Source: Eutrophocola sp964490145
GTDB taxonomy: Bacteria > Pseudomonadota > Gammaproteobacteria > Pseudomonadales > Pseudohongiellaceae
DNA: 17,493 nt
Assembly (NCBI GenBank): GCA_964490145.1
Contig: CAZBBS010000056.1
Coordinates: 1-17,493 of the forward strand
Direction: 5' to 3'
Positions within the stretch are counted from its first letter, which is position 1; each line of letters opens with the position of its first letter. Below are positions 1 to 6,997 of the stretch, piece after piece. The position numbers were made by a program, and so were the translations under genes. The notes below the pieces were generated by a model. That model worked only from the letters and a program-made list of their open reading frames with translations, searched no databases and had not been told where the DNA came from.

Positions 1-191
1 GCTGACAGGAAACTGCCCGCCAGTACGCCCATGGCGGATGCCAGGATCAGGGCAGCAGATGCCGCAAAGAATACCGTCCACTTGCTCACTTCCTTGTCTG
101 CAGCAAATAGCATGGTCGCCAGCTGGGTCTTGTCACCCAGCTCGGCGATGAACACCGTGCTCAGTACGGTAAGAAATATTTTCCAATCCAC
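1..191 (-). CDS. GDT1/TMEM165-like (UPF0016) cation transporter, N-terminal part
   Basis: Only the first 63 codons lie in the window; the gene runs off the left edge. The minus-strand reading starts at a GTG (191) and has a GGGAGG ribosome site about 8 bases upstream. The first hydrophobic helix contains the family signature ELGDKTQ (Glu17 to Gln23), which is diagnostic for the GDT1/TMEM165/UPF0016 family of inner-membrane Mn2+/Ca2+ exporters. A second hydrophobic stretch, about residues 40-63, follows. Known members export manganese or calcium in exchange for protons and have two copies of the E-x-G-D-K-T/S motif; the second would lie outside the window. An in-frame ATG just upstream is not available, because the nearby ATG is in another frame and soon hits a stop. 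The gene is separated from the upstream methyltransferase gene by a hairpin terminator. No manganese riboswitch can be recognised in the short leader. Confidence 0.88.
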   Translation of the reverse strand, partial: MDWKIFLTVLSTVFIAELGDKTQLATMLFAADKEVSKWTVFFAASAALILASAMGVLAGSFLS

Positions 192-218
192 AATCCCATC
201 CTCCCAAAATCACTCACA

Positions 219-250
219 AAAAAACCGGCTAGCAAGCTAACCGGTTTTTT
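219..250. terminator. Bidirectional Rho-independent terminator
   Basis: The arms CCGGCTAGC (225-233) and GCTAACCGG (236-244) pair with one mismatch. The A-run to the left and the T-run to the right extend the stem and give a T tract on either strand. It lies 32 bases past the stop of the first methyltransferase gene, so it probably ends that minus-strand transcript and insulates the GDT1-like gene. Confidence 0.75.
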
Positions 251-281
251 AACAACGCAAGAACAATTGCCGACGTTGCCT

Positions 282-998
282 TTAAGGCTTCCTGGCAATC
301 AACAGGAAACGGTCTACGTCGCGTCCATAGATCGGATCTGAAATGGAGCGTTCATGATCATCCGCATTGGTCCTGAGCAGGTCAGAGTCATTCACGATCT
401 CAAGACCGGCCTCCCGGATCCACTGTTCCGCATCAGACTTGAGCATGCGGTGCATCATGGCATTTTCCTTGCCGGCAAGACCGATATGATCGATCACGGC
501 CACCATGCCGCCAGACTTCAACACATCATGAATAGCCTTGAAATACGGTGCTGCTCGCTCACTATCGTAGTGGTGAATATTCAGGGCAGTGATGGCACGA
601 TCAATGGAACCCGCTGGATAGTCCGCCACATTTTCAAAGAAGGCTTCGGTGTTGCCCAGGCTGCCGGCCAGGTCTTTCTGGGACTGGCCGTTATTGCGCT
701 GCAGGGCACGGGGGCCAAACTGTGCAACCACTTTACCCTGCGGACCAACAGCCGCAGACATGACGCGGGTATACCAGCCGCCACCAGCACCGATATCCAT
801 CACGGTCATACCGGCATCCACACCCAGCTGGGTCATGACCTGATAAGGACGGCGGGACCCATCACGGGCACGATCCTCGGCCGGTCTGCTTTCCGCCATC
901 AGCTTGTCCAGGAAATCCGGTGCCACGTCTGCTGACACACCGAATGCCGTAAACACCAGACACGTAGCGGTTAAAGTCTGTTTAAAAATTCCTTTCAT
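282..998 (-). CDS. Exported class I methyltransferase-fold protein (copy 1)
   Basis: This 238-residue protein has a clear Sec signal peptide (residues 1-23, ending VSA before D24). A Rossmann-type methyltransferase fold follows. Motif I reads VMDIGAGGGWYT with Asp68, Gly70, Gly72 and Gly74, the usual SAM-binding glycine loop. A later acidic strand reads VAVIDH. It resembles the small family annotated as predicted methyltransferases of COG4798 type; no substrate is known to me. The ATG at 998 has an AGGGG ribosome site. It lies 49 bp downstream of a paralogous gene and is probably co-transcribed with it, ending at the 219-250 terminator. The export signal is odd, because SAM is a cytoplasmic cofactor. 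The protein may be a periplasmic binding protein that reused the fold, or may act on a ligand other than SAM. Fold assignment is firm, function is not. Confidence 0.85.
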   Translation of the reverse strand: MKGIFKQTLTATCLVFTAFGVSADVAPDFLDKLMAESRPAEDRARDGSRRPYQVMTQLGVDAGMTVMDIGAGGGWYTRVMSAAVGPQGKVVAQFGPRALQRNNGQSQKDLAGSLGNTEAFFENVADYPAGSIDRAITALNIHHYDSERAAPYFKAIHDVLKSGGMVAVIDHIGLAGKENAMMHRMLKSDAEQWIREAGLEIVNDSDLLRTNADDHERSISDPIYGRDVDRFLLIARKP

Positions 999-1047
999 GT
1001 TTTACCCCTTGATTACAGTTATCTTGTTCCTGGTCGTCCTGACCGGC

Positions 1048-1761
1048 TTACTTTTCAAAGACCAGCAGGAAGCGGTCGGTATTGCGGCCCAGCAGTGGTG
1101 AGAATGGCATCTGGGTGTGATCATCGGCATTGGTGTGCAGCAGATCGGAATCCAGAACCAGTTTCAGACCGGCCGTCTCGGCCGACGCCATCACATCACG
1201 TTTGGCAATACGGTGAATCGCGCCATTGTCGGCACCCGGATTACCCTCATGGTCGATAACAATAATCTTGCCGCCATTTTTTACCATGCTGGCCATGTTG
1301 CGCAGGTATTCCACACCGCGTTCGCCGGTGGCGTGGTGAATCTCCAGCGCCGCTATGGCGGCATCCGCATTACGGGCATCGATTTCGCCCAGGTTGTCGA
1401 AAGACACCTCGACGTTGCCCAGCTCTGCGGCCATATCGCGCGCGGCCTGCCCATTGTTCTGCTGCAGGGCGCGGGGGCCTGGATTGGTGATGACCTTGCC
1501 ATTGGGACCCACGGCTGCTGACAGCACACGGGTATACCAGCCGCCGCCGGACTGTACATCCACCACGGTCATGCCTTCATCAATACCCACCAGGTTAATG
1601 ACCTGAATGGGACGTCGTGTACCATCGCGGGCCTTGTCTTCGGCAGGACGGGAGTCCGCCGCCAGCTTGTCGACAAAATCTGCTGCCGGAGCCGCCATGA
1701 CGGTACCACCTGCCAACGCCAGGCTTAAGGCCAGCGCAGTGTTTTTAATCAATGTTTTCAT
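1048..1761 (-). CDS. Exported methyltransferase-fold protein with altered motif I (copy 2)
   Basis: This 237-residue paralogue of the next gene aligns with it almost without gaps: shared RPAEDxARDG, GGGWYTRV, SAAVGP, GPRALQ, LxTNADDH and a DRFLL end. The start is placed at the ATG at 1761, because a good Sec signal peptide (about residues 1-23, ending VMA) begins there and matches the paralogue. A GGGGGAA ribosome site precedes it. An in-frame ATG at 1887 would add 42 residues ahead of the signal peptide. That ATG also has a purine-rich site, but the extension would bury the signal peptide. Motif I reads VVDVQSGGGWYT, so the first glycine of the SAM loop (Gly70 in the paralogue) is Gln here. 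This may mean weaker or lost SAM binding, or a different ligand. The pair looks like an old tandem duplication. Confidence 0.83.
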   Translation of the reverse strand: MKTLIKNTALALSLALAGGTVMAAPAADFVDKLAADSRPAEDKARDGTRRPIQVINLVGIDEGMTVVDVQSGGGWYTRVLSAAVGPNGKVITNPGPRALQQNNGQAARDMAAELGNVEVSFDNLGEIDARNADAAIAALEIHHATGERGVEYLRNMASMVKNGGKIIVIDHEGNPGADNGAIHRIAKRDVMASAETAGLKLVLDSDLLHTNADDHTQMPFSPLLGRNTDRFLLVFEK

Positions 1762-1777
1762 GATTTCCCCCTGAAAC

Positions 1778-1804
1778 AATAAAAGTCTGGCCGCTTCGCG
1801 GGCC
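1778..1804 (-). terminator. Weak hairpin with T-rich tail before methyltransferase copy 2
   Basis: GGCCGC (1789-1794) pairs with GCGGGCC (1798-1804), with one bulged base and a three-base loop. Read on the minus strand it is followed shortly by CTTTTATT. It sits in the gap between the MFS gene and the second methyltransferase gene. It could partly terminate or process the transcript; the short, interrupted T tract makes this weak. Confidence 0.3.
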
Positions 1805-1897
1805 GTGTTATTCATGCAATGGGCATCGAAAGTAAACCAGTCGCATACAGGAATCAAGGACAACCCCCGCTTCCCCGGAATTTTCATTTTCCCCTGA

Positions 1898-3586
1898 CTA
1901 GTCTTTCAGATAGTGGCTGCTGTCCACCGGTTTCATGGAGGCATTGGCAAACAGGCCAACCAGCAGCAACACGGCCATCAGGTACATGGTGTTGTTATAG
2001 AGCCCCGATGTCGGGTCCACCGTGCCTGCCGGGACAATCTCCATCAGGCTGGCAATGGTGACGGTCTTCGCGGCAACCAGCTGCTCCAGCTGTTCCACAC
2101 CGGCCCCAAAGCGGGCCTGGAAGGCCGCCGGATCAATCCGGCTGACTAGGTCTTCGATGGCCCGGGTCACGGCTGATTCCCTCAACGAGGTAATAGCCAG
2201 AGGGCCGACAACCCCCGCAGTACTCCAGGCCGTCAACAGGCGTCCATGAATACCACCGACATATTTGGTCCCGAAGATATCAGCCAGGTAGGCCGGAATC
2301 GTGGCAAAGCCGCCGCCATACATGGTGAAGATAATCATGGTGGCGGCGTAGAACAGTACCAGCCATACCGCCGCAGGACTGGCACTGACCTGATTGGCGG
2401 CAAGGGGCACGGAGCAGTAGAGCAGGATGCCCAGGGCAAAGAAAATCCAGTAGGTGTTCTTGCGACCGATGAAATCCGAGCAGCTGGCCCAGATGAAACG
2501 CCCTACCATGTTGAAGACGGAAATCATGCTCACATACACCGCGGCAAAAGCACCATCAACTATGCCGGGAAGCGTGGTGCCGAAAATTTCACTCATCATG
2601 GTGCTCGCCACGCCAAGCACCCCGATACCTGCCGACACATTCATACAAAGCACGACCCACAATTTGTAAAACTGCGGGGTCTTCATCGCTTCTTCGATGT
2701 CCACGTTATGGGTGGTGATCATTTTGTTGGCACCAGAATCCTCGGCCGGCGGCGTCCAGCCCTCCGGTAACCAGCCCTCAGCCGGCAAACGATAGGAAAA
2801 CGCCGCAATCACCATGACCACAAAGTACAGCAATCCCAGGGCAATGAAGGTCTGTGCCACACCGGTGGAACCCGTGCCGATGACATAGACCCCTTCAGGC
2901 CCGGGCACCAGCATGCCGGCCACCTCATTGGCGCCCACGACCACAACCTCAAGCTGCTCACCGGCACGCTCGACAAAGCGGCGCCCTGCCTCGGTAATCA
3001 GGTTCACCTGATCAACGGTGCCGAGGTAATCAGGGGCCTGGTAAAAATGCTGGATGAAGAAACGCTTGAGGGGAGCGCCAATCATGGCTCCGCCGCCAAA
3101 GCCCATGATGGCCATACCGGTGGCCATACCGCGCCGGTCGGGAAACCATTTGATGAGCGTGCTGACCGGTGACACATACCCCAGCCCCAGACCGCAGCCA
3201 CCCAACACGCCGTAACCGAAATACAGCAGCCAGAGCTGGTGGGTCATGATGCCTGCGCTGCCGATCAGGTAGCCACCACCCCAGAGCACAGCGGCAGCAG
3301 AGCCGATCAGGCGCGGGCCGACCTTGTCCATCCAGTGCCCGGCCAGGGCGGCAGACAGACCAAGAAAGACGATGGCTACCGAGAATATCCAGGTGACGCT
3401 TTGCAAGCTCCAGTCAGCTGACGCTGGCGACACTACGCCGAACAGGCGGGTCAGCGGGGGATTGTAAATACTCCAGGCATAAACGGAGCCAATACACAGG
3501 TGAATGGCAATGGACGCCGGCGGGACTTTCCAGCGATTGAAGCCCGGTTTGGCAATGATGCGTTCCCTGGACAGCAGTTCTAACAT
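1898..3586 (-). CDS. OFA-family (oxalate/formate antiporter type) MFS transporter
   Basis: This 562-residue protein has 12 predicted membrane helices of the major facilitator superfamily. OFA-family marks are visible: GSVYAWSIYNPPLT in the first helix (about 33-46), GLGLGYVSPVSTLIKWFPDRRG (about 132-153, the loop after helix 4), MAIMGFGGGAMIG, and TPQFYKLW at the start of the second half. Known OFA members move small carboxylates such as oxalate, formate, lactate or pyruvate. Typical members have about 400-430 residues. The extra length sits in two soluble insertions, about residues 180-240 between helices 5 and 6, and about 470-530 before the last helix. The ATG at 3586 has a GGGGGAA ribosome site and follows the NRAMP-like gene by 28 bp, so the two are very likely co-transcribed. 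The neighbouring TPP enzyme suggests import of a 2-oxo or hydroxy acid, which is an inference. Confidence 0.88.
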   Translation of the reverse strand: MLELLSRERIIAKPGFNRWKVPPASIAIHLCIGSVYAWSIYNPPLTRLFGVVSPASADWSLQSVTWIFSVAIVFLGLSAALAGHWMDKVGPRLIGSAAAVLWGGGYLIGSAGIMTHQLWLLYFGYGVLGGCGLGLGYVSPVSTLIKWFPDRRGMATGMAIMGFGGGAMIGAPLKRFFIQHFYQAPDYLGTVDQVNLITEAGRRFVERAGEQLEVVVVGANEVAGMLVPGPEGVYVIGTGSTGVAQTFIALGLLYFVVMVIAAFSYRLPAEGWLPEGWTPPAEDSGANKMITTHNVDIEEAMKTPQFYKLWVVLCMNVSAGIGVLGVASTMMSEIFGTTLPGIVDGAFAAVYVSMISVFNMVGRFIWASCSDFIGRKNTYWIFFALGILLYCSVPLAANQVSASPAAVWLVLFYAATMIIFTMYGGGFATIPAYLADIFGTKYVGGIHGRLLTAWSTAGVVGPLAITSLRESAVTRAIEDLVSRIDPAAFQARFGAGVEQLEQLVAAKTVTIASLMEIVPAGTVDPTSGLYNNTMYLMAVLLLVGLFANASMKPVDSSHYLKD

Positions 3587-3614
3587 CGTTCCCCCTATAT
3601 CAGGATTTACCGGT

Positions 3615-4865
3615 TTACATGATGTAGTTCATGTAAACAAAGCCTATACCTACGATGGAGAGTATGCCAATGGTGCTGATACTCCAGTAACGCAGGAAAT
3701 TTCCCGGCTTGTCTGCCTCTTTCACATCCGGACCAAACATGGCCCGATGGTTGAGGTAAGAAAATATCGGTGCAACAACAAAACCCATCGAGGTTACCCA
3801 GGCAATGAAGGTGCCAAAAGAATCCATCAGGATAAAGAGCACGCCCAGCACCAGCAGCAGCTCGATGCCAACAAAAGCCAGGTAAAGTTTGCTGAATTTG
3901 TCACTGACCTGCTCTTCAGGAACCGGAAAAATTTCTACAAGGGCAGCCGCAGACGAGCGTGGCAACAGGTCCACAAGTGTAAGCAACGTGGAATACATGA
4001 CGGTAATGGCTGCAATAACGATCACCGGGTAAATCCACTGCCCGATGGTCGAGGTGAACAGGCTGATAAGCTGACCAGCAAAAGCCGCGCCATTGGTTTC
4101 CACCTGCACACCATTGGTGAACATGACAAAGGTTCCCAGGGCGACAAAACAGATGGCCAGGAAAATGGCGGCGCCGTAACCCACATGAAAATCAAAAGTG
4201 GCTTCTTCTGTGGTTACCGGACGCTGCAGGCGAATGCTCTTGGCTTTTACCCACAAGGACAGGCCGACAGAACCGGCAGTACCGGTAGGCATCCAGCCAG
4301 CCACGGCGATCATGAACAGGATGGTGGGTGTATCCAGGGTCAGGTCGGCGGACAGGGAAGCTCCGCCAGTGTCGATGCCACCGATGGCAAAGGCGGCGGC
4401 AATCACGGTGCCAATGGAAAACACGATCACCAGCACACGGGTAAGGTCTTCCAGTACCGCGTAACGGCCAAGCGCCACGATCAACATGCAGGAAATCACC
4501 AGCCCCAGCTCAAGCACAATACCGGCTTCAAGCCCGAATGCATTGCGCAAAATTGCTGCAGTAGTGACCGACACCCCGGAAATGGCGAAGGTGTATTCAA
4601 CCAGCTGCATGAAGAAGAACAGCACCACTACCCACCTGCCCATGCGGGTATAGCCTTCCACCAGGGTTTCACCGGTGGCGGCAGCGTAAGTGGCACCAAA
4701 CAGGAAGGTGGGGTATTTGACCAGGCAAACCACGACCATGTAGGCAATCATCACCAGCCCGTAAGTGGCCCCTGCCGTGGTCGAGGACACCAGGTGGGAA
4801 ACGCCCACCGCAATCGCCGCATACAACAGGCCCGGGCCCAGTTTTTCCTGGAGTGTCTTGAACAT
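3615..4865 (-). CDS. NRAMP-related inner-membrane transporter lacking DPGN
   Basis: This 416-residue, strongly hydrophobic protein has about 11 membrane helices. It begins with the NRAMP-like pattern GPGLLYAAIAVGVSHLVSS (10-28), and AGATYGL follows. Helix 6 contains AGWMPTG (189-195), which keeps the Met-Pro pair of NRAMP metal sites. The DPGN metal-binding motif of classical NRAMP helix 1 is absent, replaced around VGVSHL. It therefore belongs with the divergent NRAMP-related proteins of COG1914, whose substrates are often unknown and need not be Mn2+ or Fe2+. The start at 4865 has an AAGGGAG ribosome site. Just upstream of that site is a small hairpin (4879-4892). It sits between a TPP enzyme and an OFA carrier in one orientation, so it may supply Mg2+ or another divalent ion for the TPP enzyme, or may itself carry an organic solute. 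Both ideas are inference. Confidence 0.8.
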   Translation of the reverse strand: MFKTLQEKLGPGLLYAAIAVGVSHLVSSTTAGATYGLVMIAYMVVVCLVKYPTFLFGATYAAATGETLVEGYTRMGRWVVVLFFFMQLVEYTFAISGVSVTTAAILRNAFGLEAGIVLELGLVISCMLIVALGRYAVLEDLTRVLVIVFSIGTVIAAAFAIGGIDTGGASLSADLTLDTPTILFMIAVAGWMPTGTAGSVGLSLWVKAKSIRLQRPVTTEEATFDFHVGYGAAIFLAICFVALGTFVMFTNGVQVETNGAAFAGQLISLFTSTIGQWIYPVIVIAAITVMYSTLLTLVDLLPRSSAAALVEIFPVPEEQVSDKFSKLYLAFVGIELLLVLGVLFILMDSFGTFIAWVTSMGFVVAPIFSYLNHRAMFGPDVKEADKPGNFLRYWSISTIGILSIVGIGFVYMNYIM

Positions 4866-4878
4866 GTTTCTCCCTTGT

Positions 4879-4892
4879 CCCGTCTATACGGG
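4879..4892. promoter_or_regulatory. Small hairpin in the NRAMP-like gene leader
   Basis: CCCGT (4879-4883) and ACGGG (4888-4892) form a perfect 5-bp stem with loop CTAT. On the minus strand it ends 2 bases before the AAGGGAG ribosome site, so it could affect translation or mRNA stability. Read on the plus strand it is followed by TTTTATT, but no plus-strand gene ends here. Confidence 0.35.
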
Positions 4893-4905
4893 TTTTATTC
4901 TTGTA

Positions 4906-4932
4906 GGGCGGAAGCGCGTAGCGATATCCGCC
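4906..4932. repeat. REP-like palindrome
   Basis: GGCGGA (4907-4912) and TCCGCC (4927-4932) are perfect inverted arms around an AGCG-rich core. Elements of the type GTAGGGCGGA...GATATCCGCC are common extragenic palindromes in gammaproteobacteria. It lies between the TPP enzyme gene and the NRAMP-like gene and may stabilise transcript ends. Identification rests on the pattern alone; copies elsewhere in the genome cannot be seen here. Confidence 0.55.
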
Positions 4933-4944
4933 ATACTTGTAACA

Positions 4945-5014
4945 GGGTCAGAGCAAATTATTCTCAGGGTCAGTGTGTATCCCGGCTTTCGCATTGAAAA
5001 ATTTGGTCTGACCC
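4945..5014. repeat. Inverted repeat GGGTCAGA(G/C)CAAATT
   Basis: GGGTCAGAGCAAATT (4945-4959) and AATTTGGTCTGACCC (5000-5014) are inverted copies that agree at 14 of 15 positions, separated by 40 bases. A third partial copy, CAGGGTCAG (4965-4973), lies inside in direct orientation. Such GGTCAGA/TCTGACC repeats often flank or derive from REP-associated tyrosine transposase elements. No transposase lies here, so this would be a small non-autonomous relic. Confidence 0.55.
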
Positions 5015-5016
5015 GT

Positions 5017-5034
5017 GCCGCGCTTGCGCGCGGC
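5017..5034. repeat. GC-rich hairpin at the 3' end of the TPP gene
   Basis: GCCGCGC (5017-5023) and GCGCGGC (5028-5034) form a perfect 7-bp stem with a TTGC loop. Its last base is also part of the TPP gene stop codon (5034-5036). There is no T tract on the minus strand, so a classical terminator is unlikely. It may protect the mRNA 3' end or form part of the adjoining repeat cluster. Confidence 0.5.
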
Positions 5035-6683
5035 TATTTCCCGTAACTGGAATAGTGCAGCGACATGTCCAGTTCCTTGCACGTGATGAACTCCAGCAGC
5101 ACGGCCTCGCCCCGTTCTGTGGCAGCGATGCCGCGCTTCAAGGCATCCACGATATCGTTGGGATCAGTAATGCGTTCACCGTAGCCACCAAAGGCTTTCG
5201 CCATGTCCGCATAGTCACCGCCGATGTCCGTGGAACGGTATTTCTCCGTGGACACTTCCATGATCGGCAGCTCCATGGCCATACAGAAATTGTTAAACAG
5301 GATGGACATGATCGGGATCTGTTCGCGCACGGCGGTTTCGAAATCCATGCCGGTGAAACCGATGGCGGCATCTCCCCACACGTTGATGCACAGGTGGTCA
5401 GGCCTGGCGAGTTTGGCGCCCATGGCCAGTGGCAGGCCATAACCCAGCTGGGTAGTCTTGCCCCAGCCAATGTAGGACAGCGGCTCTTCAGCTTCCCAGA
5501 ACGGTACCAGCTGATCGCGTGGACTGCCGGCATCGTGAGTGATCACCACCTTCTTTTTATCCACCAGCTTGTTCAGCTCGTAGATCACCCGGTAAGGGGT
5601 CATAGGACTCTGGTCGGAAGTCAGCTTGGGCAGCCACTCGGCCATCCAGGCATCCTTCACCGCCTTGATGGCGGCCGGCGTGGATTCCCTGCGGCCTTCA
5701 GCCTTGCTCATATCCAGGGTTTTGAGTTCATCAATCAGGGCGCGCAGGGTAAGCCTGGCATCGCCGATCAGGCCCAGCTGTGCCGGGACGTCCTTGTTCA
5801 GGTCCATGGGATCGAGCGTTGCGTGGATTACCTTTTTATTGTCCGGCATACGGGTGCCGAACGAGGTAATGGCAAAGCTGCAGCCGATGCCAAAGATGGT
5901 GTCGGCTTCATTCAGGAAGTGATACACCGCTTTCGGGGTGGCATGTCCGCCTGAACCGATACTCAGTGGATGGGTTTCATTAAAGGTACTCTTGCCTTCC
6001 AGACTGGTGGTCACCGGGCAATTCATCAGTTCAGCCAGCTCCTTGAGCTCAGCCCAGGCCTTGGCGTAGTTGATGCCCTGTCCGGCATAGATTACGGGTT
6101 TGTCGGCAGCGGCCAGCTCTTTGGCGGCAGCCTTCACGGATTCCTGATCCGGGGCGGAACGTACCTTGTAACTGGGCACATAGCTGGAAATATCGGTTTC
6201 TTCCTTGCAGGCATCCCACGGAATCTCTACCAGCACAGGGCCAGGGCGGCCATTGCGCAGCTGGGTAAAGGCGCGGCGCATGATGTTGGAGACCTCACCG
6301 GGCATGTTGATCGGTTCCGCCCACTTGGTGATGTGCTTCATATTGAGAGTGGAATTGAAGTTCGGGAAATAGTTGGCAATCTTGCGATCATAACCTGCCG
6401 GCATGAACAGAACCGGCACCGATTCGCCATAGGCCTGGGCCACACCGCCAAAGGAATTTTCAGCACCGGGACCATGCTGCATCACGAAGACACCGATTTC
6501 ATCACCACAGCTCATCCGGCTGACCGCATCGGCCATATGGGCGCCGGTACGCTCCTGGCGCACGATGATGGTACGAATGTCTTCCGCGGCAGCGGCTTCG
6601 ATGATGGGGTTCAGGGGGTAGGCAAAAAGATATTTAACGCCTTCGGCTTTGAGAATTTTCGCGATGGCTTCTGGGACCAGCAT
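5034..6683 (-). CDS. TPP-dependent enzyme, acetolactate synthase / oxalyl-CoA decarboxylase superfamily
   Basis: This 549-residue protein has the three-domain layout of the family: an N-terminal pyrimidine-binding domain (about 1-165), a central domain (about 180-325) and a C-terminal pyrophosphate-binding domain (about 365-530). The cofactor-activating Glu is Glu44 in VRQERTGAHMADA. The pyrophosphate and Mg2+ motif reads WGDAAIGFTGMDFET (436-450) and ends in FNN (463-465). The usual GDG is GDA; the GFTGM-ET pattern recalls oxalyl-CoA decarboxylase and 2-hydroxyacyl-CoA lyase more than acetolactate synthase. The N-terminal half does not match oxalyl-CoA decarboxylase as I know it. The reaction should be cleavage or transfer at a 2-oxo or 2-hydroxy acid; the substrate is unknown. 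ATG at 6683 has AGGAAG upstream. It leads a run with two transporters, pointing to catabolism of an imported acid. No regulatory small-subunit gene is adjacent. Confidence 0.85.
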   Translation of the reverse strand: MLVPEAIAKILKAEGVKYLFAYPLNPIIEAAAAEDIRTIIVRQERTGAHMADAVSRMSCGDEIGVFVMQHGPGAENSFGGVAQAYGESVPVLFMPAGYDRKIANYFPNFNSTLNMKHITKWAEPINMPGEVSNIMRRAFTQLRNGRPGPVLVEIPWDACKEETDISSYVPSYKVRSAPDQESVKAAAKELAAADKPVIYAGQGINYAKAWAELKELAELMNCPVTTSLEGKSTFNETHPLSIGSGGHATPKAVYHFLNEADTIFGIGCSFAITSFGTRMPDNKKVIHATLDPMDLNKDVPAQLGLIGDARLTLRALIDELKTLDMSKAEGRRESTPAAIKAVKDAWMAEWLPKLTSDQSPMTPYRVIYELNKLVDKKKVVITHDAGSPRDQLVPFWEAEEPLSYIGWGKTTQLGYGLPLAMGAKLARPDHLCINVWGDAAIGFTGMDFETAVREQIPIMSILFNNFCMAMELPIMEVSTEKYRSTDIGGDYADMAKAFGGYGERITDPNDIVDALKRGIAATERGEAVLLEFITCKELDMSLHYSSYGK

Positions 6684-6757
6684 GTACGGCTTCCTGTTAT
6701 TGCTTTAATCATGGGTAACTGGCCCGGGGAAAGGGGTCCCTGAGCCACAAAGCCGCC

Positions 6758-6786
6758 ATTGTATCGCTATTTCAGGGAACTGTCGT
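6758..6786 (-). promoter_or_regulatory. Candidate sigma-70 promoter for the TPP enzyme gene
   Basis: On the minus strand, ACGACA (6786-6781; 4 of 6 to consensus) and TACAAT (6763-6758) are 17 bases apart. This puts the start site near 6750 and gives a leader of about 65 bases to the ATG at 6683. No operator is evident. Confidence 0.4.
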
Positions 6787-6849
6787 AGGCAATCAGGGAT
6801 TTGGTCATGGATTGGCTTGCTTCTATTCGTAACCGCAGGTCCTGGAGCC

Positions 6850-6948
6850 GGGGGGCATATACAGGTGTGAAGAACGTATACGTACATCCCTGTACACTCG
6901 GCCTCGGCATCCATGCCGAGGACGTCTTCACTCCTGTATATGCCCCCC
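6850..6948. repeat. 99-bp nested palindromic element
   Basis: The outer arms (6850-6873 and 6925-6948) are 24 bp each and complementary at all but one position. They begin with GGGGGG and continue CATATACAGG-x-GTGAAGA. Inside is a second perfect hairpin, CCTCGGCAT (6902-6910) with ATGCCGAGG (6913-6921). The remaining core, 6874-6901, contains the palindromic GTATAC and GTAC words. The element fills about a third of the 314-bp gap between the lipoprotein gene and the TPP gene; the rest holds the candidate promoter and nothing else I recognise. There is no T tract, so it is not a standard terminator. It resembles a small palindromic mobile repeat (MITE- or REP-type), or a structured RNA end. 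Confidence 0.7.
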
Positions 6949-6997
6949 AGCTCTCATCGCGACAGGTATGTCGATCCAAGACCGGACAAGCTGCTGT

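Noticed and set aside
1762..1887. N-terminal extension of methyltransferase copy 2 from ATG 1887
   Set aside because: It would place 42 residues ahead of a normal signal peptide, and the paralogue has no such extension; its purine-rich upstream site keeps it as a minor alternative.
3504..4997. Long plus-strand open frame (497 codons) opposite the NRAMP-like gene
   Set aside because: It is the antisense shadow of clear membrane-protein codons, its translation is low-complexity and His/Gly/Gln-rich, and it has no ribosome site or family motif.
5034..6683. Naming the TPP enzyme acetolactate synthase or oxalyl-CoA decarboxylase
   Set aside because: There is no small-subunit neighbour, the motif is GDA, and the N-terminal half does not fit oxalyl-CoA decarboxylase; only the superfamily is supported.
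6850..6948. CRISPR repeat or classical terminator
   Set aside because: The arms are inverted rather than direct, there are no spacers, and no T tract follows on either strand.
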